Assembly (NCBI RefSeq): GCF_016583645.1
Contig: NZ_NRRL01000011.1
Coordinates: 1 to 64,000, forward strand
Reading direction: 5' to 3'
Length of the DNA stretch: 64,000 nucleotides
From: Rhodovibrio sodomensis
GTDB lineage: Bacteria; Pseudomonadota; Alphaproteobacteria; Kiloniellales; Rhodovibrionaceae
The notes beneath the pieces are model-generated. The model saw only the letters and a program-made list of their open reading frames with translations. It was not told where the DNA came from and ran no database searches. Shown one piece after another: positions 17,926-26,278 of the stretch; the stretch's first letter is position 1; every line of letters starts with the position of its first letter. The translations under genes were made by a program, and so were the position numbers.

Positions 17926-18825
17926 ATGGCCGACACGACCGCGCCGCGCCTGTTCTGTTTCGGGTTGGGCTACAGCGCCAGCCACCTGGCCCACCGTTTA
18001 GCTGCGCGCGGCTGGCAGGTCGCCGGCACGGTGCGCACGGAAGACAAAGCGGAGCGGCTGCGCCAGGCCGGCATCGACGCCCGGGTGTTCGACCGCGACC
18101 AGCCGCTGCCCGATCCGGCGGCCGCGCTGGCGGGGACGACGCATCTGCTGGTCTCCGTGCCGCCGGATGGGCAAGGCGCGGGCGACGCGGCGCTGGACCA
18201 CCATTCGGACGATGTTGCCCGGCTGGCCGGACATCTACAGTGGGCCGGCTACCTGTCGACCACCGGGGTCTACGGCAACCGCGACGGCGGCTGGGTCGAC
18301 GAGACGTCGGAGCTGCGGCCGACGAGCGACCGCAGCGCGCGCCGCGTCAAGGCGGAGAGCGCGTGGCGCCGGCTGCGCGACGATCACGGCGTGCCCCTGC
18401 ACACCTTCCGCCTGGCCGGGATCTACGGTCCCGGACGGGGCCCGTTCCGGGCGATCCGCGAGGGCAAGGCCAAACGGATCGACCTGCCCGAACAGAAGTT
18501 CGGCCGGATCCACGTCGACGACATCTGCCAGGTGCTGGAGGCGTCGATCGCCCGTCCGAACCCGGGGGCGATCTACAACGTCAGCGACGACGAGCCCGCC
18601 GCGCCCGCCGAGGTCACCAAGTACGCCTGCGACCTGCTGGGCGTCGAGCCGCCGCCGCTGGTTCCCTGGGCGGAAGCGGAGATGAGCGCGATGGCGATCA
18701 CCTTCTGGCAGGACAACAAGCGCGTCGACAACACCCGCGTGCACGACGAGTTGGGCGTCCGGTTCCACCACCCGAGCTACCGCGAGGGCCTGCGCGCCGT
18801 ACTCGAAGCCGAGGGCACAGGCTAG
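17926..18825 (+). CDS. NAD(P)-dependent epimerase/dehydratase-like protein (YeeZ-like SDR)
   Basis: 299 aa from ATG 17926 with GGAGAG upstream. Rossmann start LFCFGLGYSASHLAHRL, a GxGxxA-type dinucleotide site, then YLSTTGVYGNRDGGWVDE, the extended-SDR active-site region in which the usual Tyr-x3-Lys is modified, and RLAGIYGPGRGPF. This matches the YeeZ-like atypical SDR group, whose substrate is unknown. The gene stands alone and diverges from the TPR protein; a palindromic repeat begins right after its stop. Confidence 0.85.
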   Translation: MADTTAPRLFCFGLGYSASHLAHRLAARGWQVAGTVRTEDKAERLRQAGIDARVFDRDQPLPDPAAALAGTTHLLVSVPPDGQGAGDAALDHHSDDVARLAGHLQWAGYLSTTGVYGNRDGGWVDETSELRPTSDRSARRVKAESAWRRLRDDHGVPLHTFRLAGIYGPGRGPFRAIREGKAKRIDLPEQKFGRIHVDDICQVLEASIARPNPGAIYNVSDDEPAAPAEVTKYACDLLGVEPPPLVPWAEAEMSAMAITFWQDNKRVDNTRVHDELGVRFHHPSYREGLRAVLEAEGTG

Positions 18826-18830
18826 AGCAA

Positions 18831-18862
18831 GATGCTGAACGGTGGGGCCACCTTGCAGCATC
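18831..18862. repeat. Dispersed palindrome copy B
   Basis: GATGCTGAACGGTGG, a short GG loop, then CCACCTTGCAGCATC: a 15-bp stem with two mismatches, starting six bases after the epimerase stop codon. It shares the GATGCTGAA-GGTG core with copies at 10290 and 30249. Likely a 3' transcript structure. Confidence 0.7.
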
Positions 18863-19221
18863 GTGCCCTTCTCGCGGCTCGTTGGCAGGCCGCCCCAAAG
18901 GCGGCGTGGGCGCGCGGTTTTACCAGTATTCGCTGTGCGGCGGCTCAGTCAATACCCGGTATCCGCAAGCGCTCGGCGCGTGGAACCATATCGAAGCCCG
19001 ATCCGGACAGTAGACCTGTCGCGGCAAGACTGGCCTCTTTTGGAAGCCACCTGCCTCAATGGCGGGCAGCGCCGCCCTGTGACGATCAGGGTGCCCAGTT
19101 TTTTGGCATCGCAAATGCGTTTTCAAGGCGCGTTAACGCAAAATCAAAGCTTTAGGAGCCTGGCACGCTGCTTGCGAGGGCCCGGTGGGTATCAAAACCA
19201 CCCACCGGGAGGCTTGCTCAG
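18863..19221. other. Upstream region of the TRAP transporter operon
   Basis: About 360 bp with no gene. The last 100 bp are relatively AT-rich (GTTTTCAAGGCGCGTTAACG) and should hold the dctP promoter; the GGAGG at 19208-19212 sets the dctP start. I see no clear operator. Confidence 0.45.
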
Positions 19222-20307
19222 ATGAAACGTCGGGACTTTCTCAAGAGCTCGATCGCGGGCGGCGCCGCTGCCACGGTCGCGGCACCGGCCGTTGTGCGTG
19301 CGCAGGACAGCTTCACCTGGCGGATGACCAACGCCTATCCGCCGAATTCGCCGTTCTACGTCACGGGCCCCGGCAGCCCGGAGGACTTCTGCGCCAAGGT
19401 CGACGCGATGTCGGACGGGCGGCTGAAGATCCAGCACTACGCCGCCGGCGAGCTGATTCCGGCGATGGAGGGCTTCGACGCGGTCTCGCAGGGCACGGTG
19501 GAGGCGAACGCCGCCAACGCCTACTTCTGGGCGGGCAAGAAGTTCGCCGCGCAGTACTTTACCACCGTCCCGTTCGGTCTGAACTTCCAGGGCGTCAACG
19601 CCTGGATGTACCACGGCGGCGGCCTGGAACTGTGGCACGAAATCTATCAGCCGTTCGGCGTGGTCCCGTTCCCGATGGGCAACACCGGCGTGCAGATGAC
19701 CGGCTGGTTCCGCGAGCCGATCGAGACCGTCGACGACTTCGACGGCCTGAAGATGCGCATCCCGGGCCTGGCGGGCCAGGTCTACAGGGAGCTGGGCGTC
19801 GACGTCCGGCTGCTGCCGGGCGGCGAGATCTTTCCGGCGGTGGAGCGCGGCGTGATCGACGCCGCGGAGTTCGTCGGCCCCTATCAGGACCGCCGGATCG
19901 GCCTGCAGAACGCCGCCCAGTACTACTACACGACCGGCTGGCACGAACCGTCCAACGTCACCGAGCTGCTGATCAACCAGCAGGCCTGGGACGCGCTGCC
20001 GGACGACCTGAAGGCGATCGTGCGCACCGCGGCGATGGCCTGCAATTTGGAAAGCCACGCCTGGTGCGAGGCGAACAACGCCGACGCGCTCCGCGACCTG
20101 GTGGAAAACCACGGCACGATCGCCCAGACGCTGCCGGACGAGGTCGTGCTGCGGCTGAAGGAGATCACGGCCGACGTGCTGGAGACCAAGGCGAACGAGG
20201 ATCCGGAGACCCGGAAGGTGCACGACGCCTTCATGGCGTTCCGCGACAAGCACCGTTCGTGGGCCGCGATCAGCGAGAAGCCGTATCATAACTTGATCTC
20301 CAGCTGA
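19222..20307 (+). CDS. dctP: TRAP transporter substrate-binding protein (DctP family)
   Basis: 361 aa with a twin-arginine leader (MKRRDFLKSSIAGGAAATVA, cleavage near VRAQ). The mature part has DctP folds: AGELIPAMEGFDAVSQGT, FDGLKMRIPGLAGQVYRELG with the conserved Arg that binds the ligand carboxylate, and FVGPYQDRRIGLQ. The last block and overall length resemble 2-oxoacid-binding members such as TakP. It captures an organic acid in the periplasm for DctQM. First gene of the operon. Confidence 0.92.
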   Translation: MKRRDFLKSSIAGGAAATVAAPAVVRAQDSFTWRMTNAYPPNSPFYVTGPGSPEDFCAKVDAMSDGRLKIQHYAAGELIPAMEGFDAVSQGTVEANAANAYFWAGKKFAAQYFTTVPFGLNFQGVNAWMYHGGGLELWHEIYQPFGVVPFPMGNTGVQMTGWFREPIETVDDFDGLKMRIPGLAGQVYRELGVDVRLLPGGEIFPAVERGVIDAAEFVGPYQDRRIGLQNAAQYYYTTGWHEPSNVTELLINQQAWDALPDDLKAIVRTAAMACNLESHAWCEANNADALRDLVENHGTIAQTLPDEVVLRLKEITADVLETKANEDPETRKVHDAFMAFRDKHRSWAAISEKPYHNLISS

Positions 20308-20320
20308 GCGGCGGGGCTTG

Positions 20321-20884
20321 ATGGGGACCGCGGCCGGCAATACCGCCGCCCAGCTCGCCGCCCGGACCGCGCGGGGGCTGGGCCGCGCGATCGACCGCAT
20401 CGGCCAGGTCACGGCCTGGCTGATGCTGGCGCTCGTGCTGCTGGTCGCGGGTAACGTGCTGGGCCGCTATCTGCTGGGCTTCTCCAGCGTGGCGGCGCAG
20501 GAGCTGGAGTGGCACCTGCTGGTCCCCATCGCTCTGCTGGGCCTGGCTTACGGCATCCGCCGGGGCGGGCACGTGCGGGTCGACGTGTTCTACGAGCACT
20601 TCGGCACGCGCCTACAGGCCGCGGTCGATCTGCTGACCGCCCTGCTGACGCTGCTGTTCGCGCTGGTCGCGATCCAGCTGTCGATCCCGTACGTCGAGCA
20701 GGCCTACTGGATCGGCGAGGGATCGCCCGACCCGGGCGGCCTGCCGCACCGCTTCATCATCAAGGGCTGCCTGCCGATCGGCTTTCTGCTGCTCGCCCTG
20801 CAGGGGCTGCAGATGGCGCTGGAGAGCGCGCTGCGCCTGGCTGGCCGCGACCGCGAGGCCGCGACCGCGGCCGGGCACCGGTAG
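20321..20884 (+). CDS. dctQ: TRAP transporter small permease subunit (DctQ)
   Basis: 187 aa from ATG 20321 (the TTG three bases earlier is discounted). Four transmembrane helices, with the conserved NVLGRYLLGF and RRGGHVRVDVFYEHFG of DctQ. The long loop before helix 4 (GEGSPDPGGLPHRFI) is typical of TakQ-like members. It partners DctM in Na+-driven organic-acid uptake. It starts 13 bp after dctP. Confidence 0.9.
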   Translation: MGTAAGNTAAQLAARTARGLGRAIDRIGQVTAWLMLALVLLVAGNVLGRYLLGFSSVAAQELEWHLLVPIALLGLAYGIRRGGHVRVDVFYEHFGTRLQAAVDLLTALLTLLFALVAIQLSIPYVEQAYWIGEGSPDPGGLPHRFIIKGCLPIGFLLLALQGLQMALESALRLAGRDREAATAAGHR

Positions 20885-20912
20885 ACCTTCCACGAACAAC
20901 GGCGTGTAACTC

Positions 20913-22238
20913 ATGGTCACCGGCGAAATCCTGTCGCTGCTGATGATCGGTGGCTTCTTCGGGCTCCTGCTTTTGGGCGTGCCGGTCGGCATCGACATCG
21001 CCATCTCGGGCCTCGTTTTCGGCTACATCGGCTTTGGTTCGACGCTGTTCGGGCTGGTGCCTGCGCGCGTCTACGGCGTGGTGACCAACTATACGCTGAT
21101 GGCCCTGCCGCTGTTCGTGTTCATGGGCGTGATGCTGGAAAAGTCGCGCATGGCGGAGGAGTTGCTCGACGTGATCGGGCACGCCATGGGCGGCCTGCGC
21201 GGCGGCATGGGCCTGGCGATCGTGGTGGTCGGCGTGCTGATGGGCGCGTCCTCCGGCATCGTCGGGGCAACCGTGGTGACCACCGGTCTGCTGGCACTCG
21301 CCCCGCTGGTCCGGCGCGGCTACGACAAGGGGATGGCCTGCGGGACGATCTGCGCCTCCGGCACGCTGGGCCAGATCATCCCGCCCAGCCTGGTGTTGAT
21401 CCTGCTCGCCGACATCCTGGGCGAAAGCGTGGGCACGCTGTTCGCCGCCGCGATGATCCCGGGGCTGACGCTCGCGGTGATCTTCTGCGCGTTCATCCTG
21501 GTGGTCGGCCTGCTGCGCCCCGACAGCGTGCCGCCAATCCCCAAGGAGGAGCGTAGCCAGTACAGCAACGCGCAATTGACCGCCAAGCTGTTCAAGGTGG
21601 TACTGCCGCCGATGGCGCTGGTGATCGCGGTCCTGGGCTCGATCATCGCCGGCATCGCGGCGCCGACCGAGGCGGCCTCGATGGGGGCGTTCGGCAGCCT
21701 CCTGCTGGCGCTGCTGACCGGCCGGCTCAACTGGACGGTGATGCGCGAGGTCGTGCGCGCCTCGCTGACCACCTCGGCGATGGTCTACTTTATTCTGATT
21801 TGTGCCCAGCCGTTCGGCCTGGCGTTCCGCGGCCTGGGCGGCGAGGGGCTGGTCGAAGGGCTGTTCGGCGCCATCCCCGGCGGCATCGAGGGGCAGCTGG
21901 TGTTCATGATGCTGCTGCTGTTCGTGCTCGGGTTCTTCCTGGAATGGATCGAGATCACCTACATCGCGCTGCCGCTGTTCCTGCCGATCTTCCAGAGCGC
22001 GGGCGTTGACATGGTCTGGCTGGGGGTGTTGGTGGCGATGAACCTGCAAACCTCCTTCCTGACCCCGCCGTTCGGCTGGGCGCTGTTCTTCCTGAAGGGC
22101 GTCGCGCCGCCGGGGGTCACCACCGGCGACATCTACCGCGGCGTGCTGCCCTTCATCGGCCTGCAGATCCTGGGGCTGGCCTGTCTGTTCTTCTTCCCCG
22201 GCCTGGCGACCTGGCTGCCCGAGGCGATCGGCTGGTAG
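20913..22238 (+). CDS. dctM: TRAP transporter large permease subunit (DctM)
   Basis: 441 aa, about twelve membrane helices, with the DctM marks MGVMLEKSRMAEELLDVIG, GASSGIVGATVVTTGLLAL and SGTLGQIIPPSLVLILLAD. It forms the transport pathway for the substrate delivered by DctP. ATG 20913 lies 28 bp after dctQ. The downstream TauE/SafE gene begins 24 bp later, so it is probably in the same transcript. Confidence 0.93.
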   Translation: MVTGEILSLLMIGGFFGLLLLGVPVGIDIAISGLVFGYIGFGSTLFGLVPARVYGVVTNYTLMALPLFVFMGVMLEKSRMAEELLDVIGHAMGGLRGGMGLAIVVVGVLMGASSGIVGATVVTTGLLALAPLVRRGYDKGMACGTICASGTLGQIIPPSLVLILLADILGESVGTLFAAAMIPGLTLAVIFCAFILVVGLLRPDSVPPIPKEERSQYSNAQLTAKLFKVVLPPMALVIAVLGSIIAGIAAPTEAASMGAFGSLLLALLTGRLNWTVMREVVRASLTTSAMVYFILICAQPFGLAFRGLGGEGLVEGLFGAIPGGIEGQLVFMMLLLFVLGFFLEWIEITYIALPLFLPIFQSAGVDMVWLGVLVAMNLQTSFLTPPFGWALFFLKGVAPPGVTTGDIYRGVLPFIGLQILGLACLFFFPGLATWLPEAIGW

Positions 22239-22262
22239 CCGCCCAACTGGACCGCTTAACGC

Positions 22263-23081
22263 ATGGACATCGGCTTTCTCGCCGCGTTTGCCGGCTGCCT
22301 GCTGGTCACCGGGGCGCTGGCCGGCGTGCTCGCCGGCCTGCTGGGGGTGGGCGGCGGCATCGTGATCGTCCCGGTGCTGTTTCAGGGCCTGACCTGGCTC
22401 GGCGTCGACGCCGACGTGCGCATGCACCTGACGGTGGGCACCTCGCTGATGACCATCGTGGCGACCTCGCTCGCCTCCGCCCGGGCGCACCACCGGCGCG
22501 GCGCGCTCGACACCGACCTCATGAAGACGCTGGCGGGCGGCGTGCTGCTGGGCGCCGGCGCGGGCGTGCTGGTGGGCACGCGGGTGACCGGCGAGGTGCT
22601 GACGGCCGTGTTCGCGGTCGTCGCGCTCTTGGTCGCCATCAACATGGCGCTCCGGCCCGGCAACACGACAGTCGCCGCGGAACTGCCGCGTGGCTGGCCG
22701 CGCTGGGCCGTGGGAGGGGTGATCGGTGGGTTCTCGGTGATCATGGGGATCGGCGGCGGCACGCTGTCCGTGCCGTTGTTGACCGCGTTCGCCGTGCCGA
22801 TCCGCCGGGCGGTCGCGACCGCCTCGGCGATCGGGTTCCTGATCGCGGTGCCCGGGGCAATCGGGTTCGCGCTGTCGGGCTGGGGCCGACCGGACCTGCC
22901 GCCGCTCAGCCTCGGCTACGTCAACCTGATCGGGTTCGCGCTGATCACGCCGTTGTCGGTCGCCTGCGCGCCGCTGGGCGCCAGGCTGGCGCACAGTCTG
23001 CCGCCGACCGGCGTGCGCTTGGCGTTCGCCGGCTTCCTGCTGGCCACGGCGGTGCGAATGGGCTGGGACGTCCTGGGGTGA
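22263..23081 (+). CDS. TauE/SafE family sulfite exporter-like permease
   Basis: 272 aa with eight membrane segments in two inverted halves, each with a glycine-rich motif (GLLGVGGGIVIVPVLFQ and VIMGIGGGTLSVPLL). The family exports sulfite, sulfoacetate or related anions from sulfonate catabolism, but many members are uncharacterised. Its position directly behind a TRAP operon raises the possibility that the TRAP substrate is a sulfonate; the TakP-like binding protein argues the other way. Confidence 0.85.
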   Translation: MDIGFLAAFAGCLLVTGALAGVLAGLLGVGGGIVIVPVLFQGLTWLGVDADVRMHLTVGTSLMTIVATSLASARAHHRRGALDTDLMKTLAGGVLLGAGAGVLVGTRVTGEVLTAVFAVVALLVAINMALRPGNTTVAAELPRGWPRWAVGGVIGGFSVIMGIGGGTLSVPLLTAFAVPIRRAVATASAIGFLIAVPGAIGFALSGWGRPDLPPLSLGYVNLIGFALITPLSVACAPLGARLAHSLPPTGVRLAFAGFLLATAVRMGWDVLG

Positions 23082-23108
23082 ACGACGCGAGCTATCCTCT
23101 CTATGAGC

Positions 23109-23152
23109 GGGTGGAATCGCGAAAAGTGAATAAACCTGCCGCGATTCCGCCC
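23109..23152. terminator. Stem-loop between convergent TauE and GGT genes
   Basis: GGGTGGAATCGCG (23109-23121) pairs with CGCGATTCCGCCC (23140-23152), 13 bp with one G-U wobble around an 18-nt loop. It sits exactly between two convergent genes and its right arm touches the GGT stop codon. There is no T-run, so it may act with Rho or as a 3' stabiliser. Confidence 0.5.
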
Positions 23153-24726
23153 TACCAGGCCGCGACGCCGCCGTCGCTGCGCGGGTCGCTGGCGCCGTCC
23201 AGCGAGCCGTCGGGATGGCGCACCACCGCGCCGGCGTGGCCCATGGTGTTGCTGAACGGCTCCAGCACCTCGACCGCGTGCCCGGCGGCGCGTAGCTGGT
23301 CGATCAGCGCGCGATCGAACCGGCTTTCCAGCTTCAGCGTCGTGCTCTCCGCCCCCCAGGTCCGGCCCAGCAGCCAGCGCGGTGCCGTGATCGCCTCCTG
23401 CAGCCCCTGGCCGCAGCGGGCGTAGCGGGCGAATACCGCGCCCATGGTCTGCGGCTGCCCTTCGCCGCCCATGGTGCCGTAGACCAGCCGGCGGCCGTCA
23501 TCGAACTCGGCATAGCCGGGGACCAGCGTGTGGAACGGTTTGCGGCCCGGGGCCAGGCGGTTGTTGTTCGCCGGATCGAGCGAGAAGCTGGCGCCACGGT
23601 TTTGCAGCAGCACCCCGGTTTCGGGCGAGACCACGCCGCTGCCGAATTCCCAGTACAGCGACTGGATGAAGCTGACGGCCGTGCCGTCCTGGTCGATCGC
23701 GCCCATCCAGATGGTGTCGCCGACCTGGCCCGGCCGCTCCCAGGCGAGCGCGCGGGCGGGATCGATCCGCCCGGCCAGCGCGTCCAGATAGCCGGATTCC
23801 AGGAACGCGTCCGCCGGCTGCGCCATCGCCGCCGGATCGCGCACCTCGGCGTTGCGCACCAGGAAGGCCTGCTTGGTCGCCTCCACCAGGCGATGGACGA
23901 ACGCGAAGTCGTCGGCCGCTTTCGGCTGAATCCGGTCGAACAGACCGAGGATCATCAACTGCGCCAGTCCCTGGGTTGGCGGCGGCATGTTGTAGGCGCG
24001 CGCCCCGTCGAGCCGGACGCTGAGCGGTGTCCGCTGCTGGGCGGTGTAGGCAGCCAGATCGTCGGCCGTGAGCGGGCTGCCGGCCGCGGCCAGATCCGCG
24101 GCGAGCGCGCGCGCGATCTGGCCGCGGTAGAAGTCGTCCAGGCCGGTCTCGGCCAGCCGTGCCAGGGTTTCGGCCAGCGCCGGCTGGCGGAATCTGTCGC
24201 CCGGTGCCGGCACGCGGCTGTCGGCCAGGAACACCGGCGCAAAGCCCGGAACGTCGCGCAGTTCCGCCAGCTTCGCCCGGCCCAGTTCCGCCTGTCCGGC
24301 CGTCACCGGGACGCCGTGCCCAGCATAGCCGATGGCGTCCGCCAGCAGCCGGGCGAGCGGCGTCTGGCCGCCCGACAGCTGGAGCGCGGTCTGCCAGCCG
24401 CCGATCGTCCCCGGCACGGTCAGCGCGGCCCCAGGCCCGCGCGATGGGATCGCGGAGCGATCCGCGTAGGCCTCCGGCGTCGCCGCCGCCGCGGCCGGGC
24501 CGCAGGCGTCGATCGCCACCGGCGCCTGCCCGGGCCGCGAGACGATCCAGAAGCCGTCGCCGCCGATGCCGTTCATGTGCGGGTAGACCACGGCGATCGT
24601 GGCAGCCGCGGCGACCATGGCTTCGATCGCATCGCCGCCGTCCCGCAGCACGGCAAGACCGCTCTGCGCGGCCAGATGGTGCGGCGCGGTGACCATCCCA
24701 CGGGTGGCGGACGGGGTGTTGATCAT
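23152..24726 (-). CDS. Gamma-glutamyltransferase family protein, cytoplasmic type
   Basis: 524 aa Ntn-hydrolase precursor. It begins MVTAPHHLAAQSGLAVLRDG after a short lead with no signal peptide, unlike periplasmic GGT of E. coli. The autocleavage/nucleophile site is probably the Thr in GDTIWMGAIDQDGTAVSF (about 345), and GGEGQPQTMGAVFARY plus RWLLGRTWG complete the small subunit. The family cleaves gamma-glutamyl amides or related substrates; the exact one is unknown. A single gene convergent with the TauE exporter. Confidence 0.9.
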   Translation of the reverse strand: MINTPSATRGMVTAPHHLAAQSGLAVLRDGGDAIEAMVAAAATIAVVYPHMNGIGGDGFWIVSRPGQAPVAIDACGPAAAAATPEAYADRSAIPSRGPGAALTVPGTIGGWQTALQLSGGQTPLARLLADAIGYAGHGVPVTAGQAELGRAKLAELRDVPGFAPVFLADSRVPAPGDRFRQPALAETLARLAETGLDDFYRGQIARALAADLAAAGSPLTADDLAAYTAQQRTPLSVRLDGARAYNMPPPTQGLAQLMILGLFDRIQPKAADDFAFVHRLVEATKQAFLVRNAEVRDPAAMAQPADAFLESGYLDALAGRIDPARALAWERPGQVGDTIWMGAIDQDGTAVSFIQSLYWEFGSGVVSPETGVLLQNRGASFSLDPANNNRLAPGRKPFHTLVPGYAEFDDGRRLVYGTMGGEGQPQTMGAVFARYARCGQGLQEAITAPRWLLGRTWGAESTTLKLESRFDRALIDQLRAAGHAVEVLEPFSNTMGHAGAVVRHPDGSLDGASDPRSDGGVAAW

Positions 24727-24844
24727 CGGCTGGCATCTCCGGTCGGTTCGAAACGGCGCGTGAGGTATTCGAGCACTTTCGCACCGCGGAATCGAGCCCG
24801 GGCCTATGGCGCGCGAGTGGCCCCGACCGGGTGGCGCCGGCCGG

Positions 24845-26275
24845 CTACTTGGTGGTCAGCTTGAACTCGATCCGGCGGTTCTTGCGCAGCGCCTCGGGGC
24901 TGTCGCCCTCGGCGATCGGCTGGTACTCGCCGAACCCGGTGGCGGCGAGGCGGTCGGGCGGGATGCCCTGGCCGATCAGGAACTTCACGACCTCGACAGC
25001 GCGCGCGGTCGACAGTTCCCAGTTGGACGGGAAGCGACTGGTCTCGATCGGGCGGTCGTCGGTGTGGCCGTCGACCCGCAGGATCCAATCGATGTTGTCC
25101 GGGATCTCGGCGATGATGCCCTTCAGGGTGTCGGCCAGCTGGCGGATCTGCTGGCGCCCGTCCTGGCCGAGGGTGGCGGAGCCGCTGTCGAACAGGACTT
25201 CCGACTGGAACACGAAGCGGTCGCCGACCACCCGGATGTTCTCGTTGTCGCCGAGCACTTCGCGCAGCCGGCCGAAGAACTCGGAGCGGTAGCGCGCCAG
25301 TTCCTGCACCTTGTTCGCCAGCGCTTCGTTCAGGCGCTCCGACAGGTTGGCGATCCGGACTTCCTTTTGCTTGTTCCGCGCCTCTTCGGCTTCCAAGGCC
25401 GCGTTCAGGCGCGCGACCTGCCGGCGCAGCGAAGCGAGCTGGCTGTTCAGCATGTCCAGCCGGGCCTGCTGGTCCTGGCTCAGCGCTTGCGCCTGCTGCA
25501 ACTGCTCCTGGGTCTGCGCCAACTGACTCTGCAGCTTCTGCGCGGTGCTGCGCTGCTGGGCGAGCTGGTCTTCCAACTGGGAAATCTCGGTCTGCTTGGT
25601 TTGCGCGCTGCGGCGCTCGGCGGCGAGACGGGCCAGCAGCTGCTCGAGGCGCTGCTGGCGTTGTTCGGCCGTCAGCTGCTGCTGCTCCAGGTTTTGCTGC
25701 AGGCTTTCGATCTTCTGCTGGCGCTTCTTCGCCGCTTCCTCGAGCGCGGCCAGGGTGTTTTCCAGCGTGGTCACCTCGTTGCGCAACTCGTCGCGCAGGC
25801 TGCGCAACGTGGCCAGTTGGTTCAACTGGGCCTGGATCGTGTCCTTGTCGGCCTCGATCGTCTGGTAGGCCTGTTCAAGCTCCTGCTTGCGCTGCTTCGC
25901 CAGCTGTTCGGTCTGTTGCAACTGCTGTTTCAGCTGCTCGTTGCGGTCCGACAGGCTGGCGAGCTGCTGCTGCAGATCCTCGCGCTTGGAGACCGAGCTC
26001 TGCAGTTGGCTGGACAGCTGGGCGACGTTGAGCCGCAAGTCGGCGTTGGCGTCGCGCTCCAGGCTCAACAGCTCGGACAGCTCGTCGACCCGCTCCTGAA
26101 GCTGCTGCAGCGCCTCGTCCCGGCCGGACAGGGCGGCGGATAGGAAGAACTGCGCGATCACGAAGACCATCAGGACGAACACCACGACCAGCAACAGGCT
26201 GGCCAGCCCGTCGACGAAGCCGGGCCAGATGTTGACCGACCGCTGACTGCCGCCCCCGCGGTCCATCCGGTACAT
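24845..26275 (-). CDS. MotB-like peptidoglycan-binding protein with long coiled coil and OmpA domain
   Basis: 476 aa. One transmembrane helix near the N-terminus (about 22-47) is preceded by RSVNIWPGFVDGLASLL, whose Asp fits the proton-binding Asp of MotB/ExbD/TolR-like stators. A Gln-rich coiled coil spans about 52-335, then an OmpA peptidoglycan domain (about 355-476) with DGHTDDRPI and LRKNRRIEFKL. It would pair with the MotA/ExbB-like protein encoded three bases upstream. No flagellar genes are near. Known as a conserved alphaproteobacterial pair of undefined role. Confidence 0.85.
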   Translation of the reverse strand: MYRMDRGGGSQRSVNIWPGFVDGLASLLLVVVFVLMVFVIAQFFLSAALSGRDEALQQLQERVDELSELLSLERDANADLRLNVAQLSSQLQSSVSKREDLQQQLASLSDRNEQLKQQLQQTEQLAKQRKQELEQAYQTIEADKDTIQAQLNQLATLRSLRDELRNEVTTLENTLAALEEAAKKRQQKIESLQQNLEQQQLTAEQRQQRLEQLLARLAAERRSAQTKQTEISQLEDQLAQQRSTAQKLQSQLAQTQEQLQQAQALSQDQQARLDMLNSQLASLRRQVARLNAALEAEEARNKQKEVRIANLSERLNEALANKVQELARYRSEFFGRLREVLGDNENIRVVGDRFVFQSEVLFDSGSATLGQDGRQQIRQLADTLKGIIAEIPDNIDWILRVDGHTDDRPIETSRFPSNWELSTARAVEVVKFLIGQGIPPDRLAATGFGEYQPIAEGDSPEALRKNRRIEFKLTTK

Positions 26276-26278
26276 GGT

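Noticed and set aside
16746..19013. 755-aa plus-strand open frame
   Set aside because: Arg/Pro/Ala-rich shadow that spans the TPR and epimerase genes; a product of high GC content.
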